Source: Parvimonas sp035282405 (GTDB lineage: Bacteria > Bacillota > Clostridia > Tissierellales > Peptoniphilaceae). Taken from it: a DNA stretch of 64,000 nucleotides. The notes beneath the pieces are model-generated. The model had not been told where the DNA came from. It saw only the letters and a program-made list of their open reading frames with translations, and searched no databases. Both the position numbers and the translations under genes were made by a program. The stretch's first letter is position 1, and every line of letters begins with the position of its first letter. This document shows, in pieces, positions 34,351 through 44,304 of this stretch. The stretch spans positions 124,001 through 188,000 of the forward strand of contig NZ_JAYKBP010000002.1 of the NCBI RefSeq assembly GCF_035282405.1. The letters are read 5' to 3'.

Positions 34351-35157
34351 TTATCTTAAAATTGTTATAAATATTTTTTCAATAGATAATTGAAAATTCA
34401 CATTATTATACAAATTCTCTCTAACAATTTCTATCGCATCTAAAATTTTTACCAATTTCTTTCTATCAAAATTTACATTATTCTTAAATATTTTCAAAAT
34501 TTCCTTACTTGAAACATCTTGACCAGTTTCTAAAAAAATATAAAATTCTTTAAAAAAATTATATAATAAAGATACGAAATTTCTATCTTCTTTTAAACCC
34601 ATAAGATATTCCTTGTTTTTCGAATTATAAATTGCTAAAAAGTCCCCCTCTAATGCAAGAGATAAAATTTCCAACAATCTACCATAATCCGAATAATCAA
34701 AGTTTTCTGAAGAATTTACTTCTGAAACAAATATACATCTACTCCTTATTGTTGACAATAGTTTATATCTTGAATCAACTAAGATACAAATTATAACATA
34801 GTCAAAAGACTCTTCAAGAGTTTTTAATAAAGCATTCGATGATTCTGCTCTTAAAAATTGTCCACCTTTTATGATAACCAATTTGTACTTTGATTCCAAA
34901 GGTCTTTTTTGAACATATTTAATCATCTCTCTAATTGAATCAATAGGAATATTATTTCTTTCACTTTCAACTATCATCAAATCGGGATGTGTTCGCTCTT
35001 CAATTTCTCTTGAAATTTTAAAATCATCTTCTGGATTTAAAACCTTTAATATTAACTCTTTAGAAACCTTATCCAAAAAAGTCTCACTTCCTTCAACTAT
35101 ATAGTTTTGGGAAAAATCAAAGAAATCAATTTTTTCTTTGAAAAGAGCATAATTCAT
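34351..35157 (-). CDS. holB: DNA polymerase III subunit delta'
   Basis: Clamp-loader subunit, 268 residues. The motif ESSNALLKTLEESFDYVIIC and the following STIRSRC (sensor 1/arginine-finger region) are characteristic. The first ~35 residues are shorter than usual and I see no intact P-loop, as is normal for delta'. It lies in the conserved order tmk-darA-holB. Starts 3 bp after the second darA. Confidence 0.9.
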   Translation of the reverse strand: MNYALFKEKIDFFDFSQNYIVEGSETFLDKVSKELILKVLNPEDDFKISREIEERTHPDLMIVESERNNIPIDSIREMIKYVQKRPLESKYKLVIIKGGQFLRAESSNALLKTLEESFDYVIICILVDSRYKLLSTIRSRCIFVSEVNSSENFDYSDYGRLLEILSLALEGDFLAIYNSKNKEYLMGLKEDRNFVSLLYNFFKEFYIFLETGQDVSSKEILKIFKNNVNFDRKKLVKILDAIEIVRENLYNNVNFQLSIEKIFITILR

Positions 35158-35160
35158 AAA

Positions 35161-35433
35161 CTACACCCTTATAAATTGATCCATATTTAGAACAAACATT
35201 ACAGTATTTGCGGTTTTATCATCAACTGTTTCCTTATTTTTTGAAATATTTAAAATCATTTCTTTAACTCTATCTAATTTTTCTTCCTCAATACCTATCA
35301 ATATTGTAGTATTTCCTTTTTTGAAAAAACCACCAGTTGAAGATAGTTTTGTAGCTCTAACTTTGTTTTCAGAAAGCTCATTTAAAACATCTTGAGCTAT
35401 ATGGTCTTGTATAATTGCTAAAATAAGTTTCAT
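35161..35433 (-). CDS. Cyclic-di-AMP receptor, short DarA paralogue
   Basis: 90-residue PII-like protein (DUF970). It keeps the ligand loop signature: TKLSSTGGFFKKGNTTILIG, then IEEEKLDRVKEMI. It lacks the longer loop between strands seen in the neighbour (108 aa), so its insert is shorter. Such trimeric receptors bind c-di-AMP and signal by an unknown output. It is a tandem duplicate of the gene at 35442-35768; one copy is usual at this locus. Confidence 0.88.
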   Translation of the reverse strand: MKLILAIIQDHIAQDVLNELSENKVRATKLSSTGGFFKKGNTTILIGIEEEKLDRVKEMILNISKNKETVDDKTANTVMFVLNMDQFIRV

Positions 35434-35441
35434 AAAATCAC

Positions 35442-35768
35442 CTACATTCTTACAAAATCTACAACATCAAGGACAAAAATTGTTGCTCCGCCTACTAAAA
35501 CTTCCATAGGGAATGGAATATAAGCATCACCCGGCATTGTAACACTCAAAACAGATGTCGTAATTTCTCTTGACTTGCAATTTTCTTCAATAATTTTCAA
35601 ACATTCATCCAATTTTTCTTCTTCAACACCTATTAAAAGAGTTGAGTTTCCAGCTCTTAAAAATCCACCTGTCGAAGCAAGATTCGTCATTCTGAATCCC
35701 TTTTCAGTTAAATCTTCTTGTAACGGGTTCAAGTCTTGATCTTGAACTATTGCAATTATCATCTTCAT
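35442..35768 (-). CDS. darA: Cyclic-di-AMP receptor DarA (PstA)
   Basis: 108-residue PII-like c-di-AMP receptor. The ligand-binding signature TNLASTGGFLRAGNSTLLIG is intact and the C-terminal strand has DAYIPFPMEVLVGGATIFVL. The length is normal. Its start overlaps the tmk stop (ATGA), placing it in tmk-darA-darA-holB as in Bacillus (tmk-yaaQ). It would report c-di-AMP level, a signal linked to potassium and wall homeostasis. Confidence 0.93.
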   Translation of the reverse strand: MKMIIAIVQDQDLNPLQEDLTEKGFRMTNLASTGGFLRAGNSTLLIGVEEEKLDECLKIIEENCKSREITTSVLSVTMPGDAYIPFPMEVLVGGATIFVLDVVDFVRM

Positions 35769-36394
35769 AGCAATTCCTCCATTTTTTCATCTATTATTTT
35801 TTTTACATCTTCAAAAACTTCTTCCATACTTTTAGTTGCATCAACTTTTCTTAATACTTCATCATCTTTCATCTCCTCAAGAAGTTCCATATATGTATCG
35901 TAAACTATACTGTGGAAATCATCTCCAGAAAGCTCAAGTCTATCAGCATTTTCATTTAAAGACTTTCTCTTTAAAGTCGTCAAAGGGTCAACATAAAAGA
36001 AAATAATCATATCCGGATTAACTCCGTTAATTGCAAAATCATTTATCTTTCTAACATCTTCAACCCCAAGTTCTCTACCTCCACCTTGATAAGCAAGTGA
36101 ACTTAAAACAAATCTATCTGAAACAACAATATTTCCCTTTTCCAAATTAGGCTTTATAAGTTCATCAATATGTTGAGCTCTACTTGCTGCATAAAGTAAT
36201 GCTTCTGTTCGTGGCGACATATTAGCATTATCATTAGATAAAATAATCTCTCTGATTTTTTCTGATATTTTCGTTCCACCTGGTTCTCTTGTAAAAATTA
36301 TTTTTTCGTTATCCTTATAGTATTCCTTAATTAAATTTATTATTGAAGTTTTCCCACAACCATCGGGACCTTCAAAAGTAATAAATAAACCCAT
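35765..36394 (-). CDS. tmk: Thymidylate kinase
   Basis: Phosphorylates dTMP to dTDP. P-loop FEGPDGCGKTSII; FTREPGGTKISEKIREIIL contains the DR-like substrate motif; VVSDRFVLSSLAYQGGGRELG is the dTMP-binding region. Length 209 residues is standard. First catalytic gene of the DNA-replication operon; overlaps darA by 4 bp. Confidence 0.96.
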   Translation of the reverse strand: MGLFITFEGPDGCGKTSIINLIKEYYKDNEKIIFTREPGGTKISEKIREIILSNDNANMSPRTEALLYAASRAQHIDELIKPNLEKGNIVVSDRFVLSSLAYQGGGRELGVEDVRKINDFAINGVNPDMIIFFYVDPLTTLKRKSLNENADRLELSGDDFHSIVYDTYMELLEEMKDDEVLRKVDATKSMEEVFEDVKKIIDEKMEELL

Positions 36395-36405
36395 TATTTA
36401 ACTCC

Positions 36406-36723
36406 TTAGAATGAATAAAATAAATATGATAAAATTATTCCGACTATTCCAAAACTACCAACTAAAAAGTAGCTCAAATAGGTAAATGGAACAATAACAA
36501 TTTTAAAAATTGCCAAAATATATAAAATCACATATCCGATTATAGAATTCACAATAATCTTTTTTAAAATTTTTAAAGGAAACTTTAGTAATTTAAAAAC
36601 TAAAATAATTAATAAAATTCCTACAATATAAGAAATAATACTATGTTCGAAAAAAAACTTACTTAAACCAGCGAAATCAAGTGATTCTAATGAATCATAA
36701 TACATTTTTCCTAGTTTTTCCAA
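36406..36723 (-). CDS. BofA-like membrane protein
   Basis: 105 residues with three hydrophobic segments after a ~25-residue polar start. The order LLKFPLKILKKIIVNSIIGY, then a second helix and PFTYLSYFLVGSFGIVGIIL resembles the pro-sigmaK processing inhibitor BofA family. In Bacillus bofA also lies upstream of tmk. In a non-sporulating coccus the role would be different and is unknown. Confidence 0.72.
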   Translation of the reverse strand: MEKLGKMYYDSLESLDFAGLSKFFFEHSIISYIVGILLIILVFKLLKFPLKILKKIIVNSIIGYVILYILAIFKIVIVPFTYLSYFLVGSFGIVGIILSYLFYSF

Positions 36724-36903
36724 AGTATCACTCTCCTATTCTTATTATTATTTTATCACAATGTAAAGATTTTATCAATTAAAACGTCCAAAAAAATATA
36801 TATATCAGTAAATATAATTTAATTAAAAATATATTCTATTTAAAAACTTTACTTATTAAGTTTTAAATTTTTGAATTTGAGTTTATTTTTGGTTATTATA
36901 TAA

Positions 36904-36934
36904 AAATAGCAAGTCATAAGGCTTGCTATTTTCC
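36904..36934 (-). terminator. Terminator after the thioester surface protein
   Basis: Minus-strand hairpin AAATAGCAAG / CTTGCTATTT followed by TTTATAT. It is ~50 bp past the stop codon. Confidence 0.75.
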
Positions 36935-36982
36935 ATTATATTTAAGTCAATTAACTTTTTAATGTTGTATTTAAATCAAAAT

Positions 36983-39007
36983 TTAGAAATTATTTTCATT
37001 TTTTTGATTTCTTTTTTTCAAGACTAACATTATTCCACATGATATAGCTAAAATTCCAGCATAAATTGGAGAATTTGTTGCTATTCCAGTCTTAGATAAT
37101 TTAGGTTTTTTATGTTTTTCAGGAGGTATTGAAGGTCGTAATGTCGGATTTTCTGTGTTAACTACCTTTATCCCATCTTTCATATTTCCAGAATAAGTTA
37201 CCTTAAACAACTTTCCATCCAACTTAATTGAATTATTACTTTCTCCAACTTCTTTTACCGCATATTCATAAGCCTTTGAATTTTCTATTGACTCATATGC
37301 TTTTAAGTTTTTGAATTCTGCTGTCCAATTATTAGCCTTATTCAATTCTAATTTTTGCCCTGTTGCCTTTCCATCTCTGTACAATTCAACTTCTATTTTA
37401 TCTACAGGTGCTGTGATTTTATTTCCGTTTGTTCCCAACCACTCTTTTGTTACCTTTAGATTTCTTGTTGAAGGTACAATTGGTGTCCACGGCTTTTCAG
37501 GTGTTGATGCTTCTTCCTTATCTGTTACTGTTAATTTATTTTCATTTGCTTTTACTTCATTTCCATTTGCATTCTTAACTGTAACTTTTCCTTGTTCATC
37601 TACTTCAAAAGTAATATCTGTAACTTTTAAATATCCATCAGGCGCTACTTCTTCATGGAATGTATATGTTCCAGCTTTTAAATTAAATGTTTCACTTTGT
37701 CCTTCTTTGGATATCCATTCCTTTACTAATTGTCCATTTTCATCCTTTATTTGAATTCTTGCTCCTGCTATTTCTTTGCCTGCTATATTTACCTTACTAA
37801 AAACTACTTCTTTTTCAACTTCTTCCTTAGGTAGAATTGTAAATGTTTGTGATTTATCCTTCGGATCTTCATGTGTTAATTCTTGTTTCTTATCAGGTTT
37901 TCCATCTCCATCTGTATCTATTACATCTTTCATTGAAACTACTTTCTCAAAGACTACATAAGATTTTCCTGCTTCTAAATTAAGCTTTCCAAAATTTAAT
38001 ATCCATTCGCCTTTCCCTGTTGCATCTACTTTTAAATCATCACCACTATTCACTACAGAAACTGGTTTATTAGGATTAACAAGTTTTCCATCTTTTACTT
38101 CATAAATTTTACCTATCACATCGTATTCTACATTTGGGTAAAGTCCTTTATATGTTATCTTATCTGAAACTTCAACTCCACCTTCAATATCCTTTGCTTT
38201 TAATGTTGCAATTTCATTTTCAGTTGAAGTCTTTCCTCCAGCCGTTACTGTTGTCTTTATTTCTCCAATAGATTGATCTTTTTTCAATCTTCCAGTTACA
38301 ATAGCTTGATATCCGATTTGACCTTGAACCTTTTCCGGTTTATAACCACGAAGCTCAAAATTAGCAGGTACATTAACGCTGTTTACAGCCTCACGCAATA
38401 AGTATACTGCTTTTTGAGCCTGTTTTGAGTATCTGTAAAACAAATATTGATTACTGTCTTTATCAACTTTTTGACCATCTGTATAACGCCATATTTCATT
38501 TTGAACAACATTATAAAATTCATTAATTGCATCTTGTGGAGTTGTCCAACCGGATCTTCCGATAACATTTGTGGGATCTTTTAAATAAATATAAATAAGT
38601 TTAGATACTTTATCCCAAAGTTCATCATGACCTGTAGCAACCTTACCTGGTAAGTGGTTGTCTCTAACAAGTTTATTAAAACTTTCCTTGTTTAAATTTA
38701 ACATTTGTTCATATACACCAAAATATTCATCCTTTGCAGCATCATATCCAGGATATTTTTTGCTATTTGCCATACAAAAAGCGAATAGCTCTACTGGAGT
38801 ATGAGAGTCATCCGATGTAACCATCCCTAAACGATTTTTATTCCCTGCTGAGTAATATTTACCATTCGGTGATACTCCTGTAGCATCATTGGGAAAACCA
38901 TCAGCTTTAGTTTTTGAAGATGGTTGAATCACACTTGATATTACCATCAAAAATATAATCAAAAACGAAACTGCACTTTTGAAAATTTGTTTGTTTCTTT
39001 TTTTCAT
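36983..39007 (-). CDS. Sortase-anchored thioester/Cna-B adhesin (LSKTG)
   Basis: 674 residues. Signal peptide 1-36. A thioester domain (~45-215) shows the paired residues Cys78 in FAFCMAN and Gln169 in VQNEIWRYTDG, the known internal Cys-Gln thioester pattern for covalent binding to host surfaces. A VaFE/ester-bond-type repeat (~225-400) follows. Then come a SpaA-like Cna-B domain (ending EVAPDGYLKVTDITFEVDE) and a Cna-B domain (LKVTKEWLGTNG...YAVKEVGE), both with isopeptide-type Lys, Glu and Asn. The C-terminus has LSKTG, a hydrophobic helix and KKRNQK. LSKTG replaces the usual LPxTG; the other two anchored proteins here have LPKTG. Probable host-binding tip adhesin or backbone-like surface protein. 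Confidence 0.9.
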   Translation of the reverse strand: MKKRNKQIFKSAVSFLIIFLMVISSVIQPSSKTKADGFPNDATGVSPNGKYYSAGNKNRLGMVTSDDSHTPVELFAFCMANSKKYPGYDAAKDEYFGVYEQMLNLNKESFNKLVRDNHLPGKVATGHDELWDKVSKLIYIYLKDPTNVIGRSGWTTPQDAINEFYNVVQNEIWRYTDGQKVDKDSNQYLFYRYSKQAQKAVYLLREAVNSVNVPANFELRGYKPEKVQGQIGYQAIVTGRLKKDQSIGEIKTTVTAGGKTSTENEIATLKAKDIEGGVEVSDKITYKGLYPNVEYDVIGKIYEVKDGKLVNPNKPVSVVNSGDDLKVDATGKGEWILNFGKLNLEAGKSYVVFEKVVSMKDVIDTDGDGKPDKKQELTHEDPKDKSQTFTILPKEEVEKEVVFSKVNIAGKEIAGARIQIKDENGQLVKEWISKEGQSETFNLKAGTYTFHEEVAPDGYLKVTDITFEVDEQGKVTVKNANGNEVKANENKLTVTDKEEASTPEKPWTPIVPSTRNLKVTKEWLGTNGNKITAPVDKIEVELYRDGKATGQKLELNKANNWTAEFKNLKAYESIENSKAYEYAVKEVGESNNSIKLDGKLFKVTYSGNMKDGIKVVNTENPTLRPSIPPEKHKKPKLSKTGIATNSPIYAGILAISCGIMLVLKKRNQKNENNF

Positions 39008-39492
39008 TTTATTACTCCTTTCATGTTAAAATGTAGATTATTTACATTTTGATAATTTTATAGTAAACAATCTCAAAATCTTGTCTTAATAAACTTCATG
39101 TCAGATTATTAATAAATTTTAATTATTATATAATAATGATTAAAAATGTATTCGATTTCTTATAATTAATATTTAAAAATAATAACTAAATTTTAAAAGT
39201 TTATTTAGGTAAATTATACCATAATTTAAAATAATTTGTCTACATTTTTTTAGTTTTTTACAATATTTATTTTTATAAAAAAGATATCGTTTTAACAAAT
39301 ATTATTTAACTTTTTTTTAAAAAAATTAACATGTATTTTTATGCCAAAAATTTATAAATATAATACATTTTGAGCTATAGTAATTTAATTAAAAGAATAT
39401 ATACAATCTTAATAATAACAAAACTTGATATTTCAATATGCTAAAGAAATTTGAAACTATAAAAATTTAAGATTATAACTATTTTAAGAAAT
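39008..39492. other. Gene-free AT-rich stretch
   Basis: About 485 bp of very AT-rich sequence between the adhesin gene and the aldehyde dehydrogenase terminator. AAAGGAG precedes the adhesin start. I see no convincing reading frame, RNA or repeat; a TATAAA-like box lies near 39055-39062 and may be the adhesin promoter. Confidence 0.5.
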
Positions 39493-39533
39493 AAAAAAGT
39501 TAGGGAATACTTTTTAAAAATTTACTCCCTAAC
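39493..39533 (-). terminator. Terminator of the aldehyde dehydrogenase gene
   Basis: Minus-strand hairpin GTTAGGGA / TCCCTAAC with an 18-nt loop, then TTTTTT. A closely similar terminator lies at 46017-46058. Confidence 0.75.
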
Positions 39534-39560
39534 ATTAATTTCTAAACTATATTTCATATA

Positions 39561-40922
39561 TTACATCATACGTTTAAATATCTTTAATTTTTTCAAATCA
39601 AAAGGTGCATATCTAAATGGCAAATCAAAAATCTTTTTATTTTTTACAATTCCTTTTTTATGACTTAATAAATCAAAACCATGTTTTCCATGATATGAAC
39701 CCATACCACTATTTCCTACACCACCAAAAGGAATATGACTATTTGCAAGTTGCATTATAGTGTCATTAACACAACCTCCTCCATAAGAAAGGCTATTAAT
39801 AATATAATCTGCATTTTCTTTTCTTTGTGAAAAGATATAACATGCTAATGGTTTTTCTCTGGCTTTAATTATATTAATAACTTTATCTATATCATCATAC
39901 TCAATAATAGGAAGCAAAGGTCCAAATATCTCATCCTTCATAATTTCGTGGTCAAAATATACATCAGGAAATATAGTAGGTTCAATCTTTCTTTCATTGT
40001 CATTACTCTTTCCCCCAATTACATTTGACTCCGTCTTTATTAAATTTAAAAGACGTTCATAATGATGAGGATTAATAATTTTCGGATAAGATTTATTATT
40101 TATAGCATCAGGATATCTTAATTCAATTTCTTCTTGCAGATACTTAATAAATTCTTCTTTTATATTTTTATGAACAACAATATAGTCTATTGATACACAT
40201 GTCTGTCCCGCATTTAAAAGTTTCCCCCATATAATACGTTTTGCTGAAAGTTTAATATCTGCGGTTTCATCAATAATACAAGGACTTTTCCCTCCTAATT
40301 CTAAAGATACAGGCGTTAAATTTTCACTTGCTACACGCATAATTATTTTTCCTACTCTTGCACTTCCGGTAAAAAATATAAAATCATATCTTTGATGTAG
40401 AATCTCATCATAATCAAGCTCAGAATCTATGCAGTAAATATATTCTTCTTCAAATGTTTTATTGATTATATCTCTAATAATTTTTGATGTGTTTTTGCTC
40501 TCTTTAGAACATTTAATAACTGTACAATTTCCTGACGCAATGGAAGCAACAAGTGGAGAAAGCGACAAATTAAATGGATAATTCCAAGGTGCCATTATAA
40601 GTACAACCCCATATGGTTCAGAATAGACATAACTTTTAGCAGGAAAAGTTCCAAGACTTCCCCTTACTCTTTTAGGTTTACACCATTTTTTTATATTTTT
40701 TAAAGCTTCATGAATTTCCCCATATACAATTCCAATTTCAGTCATGTAGGCTTCTGCTTCCGATTTTGAAAGATCCTCATATAGAGCAGATAATATTTGC
40801 TTTTCATTATCTCTAATCGCTTTTTCAAGTTTTTGTAAAATATTAATTCTAAATTCAACAGATTTTGTTGTATCTTTTTTGAAAAATTCTTTTTGCTTTT
40901 CAACTATACTTTTTAACTCCAT
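39561..40922 (-). CDS. Aldehyde dehydrogenase
   Basis: 453-residue NAD(P)-dependent dehydrogenase of the class 3 (fatty or aromatic aldehyde) type. Key residues: oxyanion Asn in MAPWNYPFNL, FTGSARVGK (cofactor loop), general-base Glu in LELGGKSPC and nucleophilic Cys in NAGQTCVSIDY; EIFGPLLPI also present. The C-terminus has a hydrophobic, basic end (FRYAPFDLKKLKIFKRMM), which may touch the membrane as in related fatty aldehyde enzymes. It stands alone among surface-protein genes; role in the cell unknown. Confidence 0.93.
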   Translation of the reverse strand: MELKSIVEKQKEFFKKDTTKSVEFRINILQKLEKAIRDNEKQILSALYEDLSKSEAEAYMTEIGIVYGEIHEALKNIKKWCKPKRVRGSLGTFPAKSYVYSEPYGVVLIMAPWNYPFNLSLSPLVASIASGNCTVIKCSKESKNTSKIIRDIINKTFEEEYIYCIDSELDYDEILHQRYDFIFFTGSARVGKIIMRVASENLTPVSLELGGKSPCIIDETADIKLSAKRIIWGKLLNAGQTCVSIDYIVVHKNIKEEFIKYLQEEIELRYPDAINNKSYPKIINPHHYERLLNLIKTESNVIGGKSNDNERKIEPTIFPDVYFDHEIMKDEIFGPLLPIIEYDDIDKVINIIKAREKPLACYIFSQRKENADYIINSLSYGGGCVNDTIMQLANSHIPFGGVGNSGMGSYHGKHGFDLLSHKKGIVKNKKIFDLPFRYAPFDLKKLKIFKRMM

Positions 40923-41230
40923 TTTGTACTCCTTATGATATGCTATATTTTGTTATAATTTTCCCTAAATATAAGTCCTAAAACATATTTTGTTTATCTT
41001 TTTTACCAATATAAACTTGAGTATATGGAAAAATGAAGTATTGAATGAATTAAGTGCTTTGGTACCTTTTAAAATGTTTATAAAAAAGTAAATTATTCCC
41101 ATTATCTTCCTTAATACTATTAAGCTATCAAACAAATGCTTCAATTTATATACAAAAATCGACCTCTAGAAATAACTTAGCCGTATCCAAAGGTCGATTT
41201 ATTTATGTTTTATTATGAAATTAATAGTTA
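40923..41230. other. Intergenic region with terminator of the repeat surface protein
   Basis: On the minus strand, arms AAATCGACCT and AGGTCGATTT (41155-41200) with a ~25-nt loop form a terminator-like hairpin followed by TTTG, ending the gene at 41231. The remainder shows the 5' region of the aldehyde dehydrogenase gene and nothing else. Confidence 0.6.
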
Positions 41231-44065
41231 TTAATTTTCATTTCTTCTTCTTTTAAATTCAACAGCAATTAAAGTTCCTGATATTCCAATTAGAACTGCA
41301 TATAAAACTATACTTGTTTCTACACCTGTTTTTGGCAAATTATTATTTGTTTTTTTATTACCAGGTGTTGTTGGATCTATTGGATTAACCGGTGGATTTT
41401 TAGCTACATATTTTAATGTAAATGTGATATCTTTTCTTGTAGGATTGATTACATCAGCTCCTTCTGGTAGTTGTTCTGCATACCAGTTTAACTTAAAGTT
41501 AATCACATTTCCGCTTACTGTTTCTTTAGCCTTTGCTTTAAGTTCTCCAGTCATTGTACCTTTAACTGTATAATTTGTATTTTCCAACGCTTTACTATTA
41601 AATTTTGCACCGTCAACTACAACATTAAGTTTATCTTCCATTCCATTTACAGCATCTCTTAATTCAGCAAATGATTTTACTTCTTTATTTACTGTCATCA
41701 CTACTTTTATAGTTTTTCCACTCACAGTTGAATTGACTACCTTGTATTTTCCATTATCATTCAATAATGACACTTGTGGATTTCCTTCAAAATCCATTTC
41801 TTCGGGCAATGTCAACGTTGCTGTAAAAGTTGAATTATAATCAGAAATTTTAATAGTTGAAGGGTCTATATTTGTCTTTTTGAATTGTTCTTCTATATCT
41901 TTCATTTGTTTTTTAACCGGTGATACATCTAAAGAACCGGTGAAAGCGACTTTTGTTCCCTTTTCAACTTCATAAACTTTATCATGTTCTGTGTTATCTC
42001 CTACTAAAATATCCCCTAATAATTTTTGTGTTGCTTCAAATGTATTTTCAGCAGTTTCTAAATATTTAAGTGTTAATTTTATATCCTTAGTAGTAGGATC
42101 AGTTGAATCTTCTCCTCCGGCAAGTTGAACACCTTCCCAAGTATAATCAAAATTGATTACGTTTCCTGTAAGAATATGTGTAGCTTTTGCTTTGAACTTC
42201 CCAGAAACAGTTCCCTTAATTGTATAATTTGTATTAGCTTTAGCCTTATCAGCATCAAATTTAACGCCTTTTACATTAACTTTTAATTCATTTTCTACTC
42301 CATCCACAGCTTCTTTGACTTCTTTAAAAGTCTTGATATTATCTGCTACAGTAAGAGTAACAGTAATTGTTTTGCCAGATATTTTTTGTTCGGTAATCTT
42401 AAACTTACCATTTGCTCCAGTTAATTCAACTGTATAATCATCAGCAAATTTCATTTCTTCTGGTAAAGTCATTTTAGCAGTAAAGCTTGTATTTACATTT
42501 TCTACTTTAATATTTGTTGCAACACCAGAAGCAGCATAATTTTTTTCAAGTTCTTTTAATTGCTCCTTGATAGGAGAAATATTTAACAATCCAGTCATAG
42601 TTAATGAATCATTTTTATTAACTTCATACACTTTATCATGTTGTGTATTTCCATTAACTAATAAATCTCCATCTAAATTTCCTTTTGACGAAATATCTTG
42701 TTCTGTAGGTGCTAAATACTTAACAGATATTGCAATAGCATTTGGACTTGATTCACTCTTTCCGATTTCAGACTGTTTACCATTCCAAGATAAATTGAAA
42801 TTAATTACATTTCCACTAACTGTATGAGTTGCTTTTGCTTTTAAGTTTCCTTGCACTGAACCTGTTACTTCATAATTTGTACTGCTTTGTGATTTTTCAT
42901 TAAATTTTGCACTTTTAAAAGTAACCTTAAGTTCATCATCTACCTTATTAATTGCTTCTTTTAGTTGAGCAAATGTAGTGATATTTTCTGAACCAACTAG
43001 TTTGAAAGATACAATAGCTGTTTGATTTTCAACTTTCACTTCTTCAATTTTAAATATTCCATTTGCTCCGGTAAGTGTAGCTTCTGATTTTGTAAAACTT
43101 AAAGCTTCCGGTAATGTAAGTTTTGCCTTGAAGTGAGTAGACAAATTTTCTAACTTGATATTCTTAGCTTCAGCTCCAGAGTGAGATGATTCAATATCAG
43201 CCATTTGATCTTTTATTGCCTTTGTATTTAAAACTCCTGTAAAATCTATCTCATCTGACTTTTGTTTTACAATTGGCTTATTACCAGTGTCATTTCCAAT
43301 CATTAAATCTGCATCTATATCAACAGACTTAGTAAAGTTATTATTTGTAGGTTTAACAAATACATCAGAAGCTGAAAAATCAGGTGCTAATGGTTTTGTA
43401 CTAATATCTGTATCGTAAACCCTCTTAGTAAATGAGTACCAAGTACCACTAGCATGTGTTTCAAAATCACCTTTTGCAGTTATATTTTTAGATTCTAAAG
43501 CTTTGGCTTCATTAAGACTATTTGCTTTTACAGTATATGGAATACTGATATCTATGGTCTTATCTGAAGTAGCTCCACCATCATTATTATAGTGCTTATA
43601 TATACCTGCCCAATTCTCATCACGTAATGGGAATTTAAATGTAACAACTTGCCCATTTACAGTATGAGTAAATGCTGCTTTGTTAAACATAGCAGTTGAA
43701 TTATCAGTAGTAATTTTAGCAGTGTCAATAGTTACTCCCTCAGGGAATGTAACCTTGTATTCAACATATGCTATCTTGTTTTTTCCATCTTTGCCATGTG
43801 GGTACCATCCATTGGTTGCTGCTTTTTTCATTTCACTTTCAATTCCAGCCATTACTTTTCCCATTGGAATCTTTGCATCCCATTTTCCTTCATAAGTTCC
43901 GGCATTGCTACCTTTTGCTCCTTTTACAACTCCGCTAGTTTTTGTATACTGTGCTACATTTAGCGTATTTGCAGCATGAACAGAAGATGCTCCAGGTATT
44001 ATTACACCTAAAGCTATCACTAATGCTGTAAAAAAAGAAACAAATTTTTTAATTTTGTTTTTCAT
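41231..44065 (-). CDS. LPKTG surface protein with three ~216-residue repeats
   Basis: 944 residues from ATG 44065 (GGAG ahead; a 10-codon upstream extension is less likely). Signal peptide 1-31 (ends VHAA). An N-terminal non-repeat region (~32-270) precedes three repeats of ~216 residues, each with a marker such as LTLPEALSF, MTLPEEMKF or LTLPEEMDF, then TGANGxFKI-type and GNVINFxxxW segments. A proline-rich linker, LPKTG, hydrophobic helix and KRRRNEN tail follow, so it is sortase-anchored to the wall. The repeat family is not one I can name. A role in adhesion is inferred. Confidence 0.88.
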   Translation of the reverse strand: MKNKIKKFVSFFTALVIALGVIIPGASSVHAANTLNVAQYTKTSGVVKGAKGSNAGTYEGKWDAKIPMGKVMAGIESEMKKAATNGWYPHGKDGKNKIAYVEYKVTFPEGVTIDTAKITTDNSTAMFNKAAFTHTVNGQVVTFKFPLRDENWAGIYKHYNNDGGATSDKTIDISIPYTVKANSLNEAKALESKNITAKGDFETHASGTWYSFTKRVYDTDISTKPLAPDFSASDVFVKPTNNNFTKSVDIDADLMIGNDTGNKPIVKQKSDEIDFTGVLNTKAIKDQMADIESSHSGAEAKNIKLENLSTHFKAKLTLPEALSFTKSEATLTGANGIFKIEEVKVENQTAIVSFKLVGSENITTFAQLKEAINKVDDELKVTFKSAKFNEKSQSSTNYEVTGSVQGNLKAKATHTVSGNVINFNLSWNGKQSEIGKSESSPNAIAISVKYLAPTEQDISSKGNLDGDLLVNGNTQHDKVYEVNKNDSLTMTGLLNISPIKEQLKELEKNYAASGVATNIKVENVNTSFTAKMTLPEEMKFADDYTVELTGANGKFKITEQKISGKTITVTLTVADNIKTFKEVKEAVDGVENELKVNVKGVKFDADKAKANTNYTIKGTVSGKFKAKATHILTGNVINFDYTWEGVQLAGGEDSTDPTTKDIKLTLKYLETAENTFEATQKLLGDILVGDNTEHDKVYEVEKGTKVAFTGSLDVSPVKKQMKDIEEQFKKTNIDPSTIKISDYNSTFTATLTLPEEMDFEGNPQVSLLNDNGKYKVVNSTVSGKTIKVVMTVNKEVKSFAELRDAVNGMEDKLNVVVDGAKFNSKALENTNYTVKGTMTGELKAKAKETVSGNVINFKLNWYAEQLPEGADVINPTRKDITFTLKYVAKNPPVNPIDPTTPGNKKTNNNLPKTGVETSIVLYAVLIGISGTLIAVEFKRRRNEN

Positions 44066-44304
44066 CTTTTCATCTCCTTTTTTATTTTCCTCCATATCAA
44101 GATAATAAATTCATTTATCCGTATAAAAACCAACAAATAATGTTTTATTTTCGAAATTTGTCAATACTTTTATCTTCATCACAGTATAATTATACTACAA
44201 AATTATTTAGAATTCAACAGTTATTAATCATTACAATCACATAAAAATATAAATCAACAAATATGTCATTGCATATATACATATTTTACTTATATGGTTT
44301 AATT

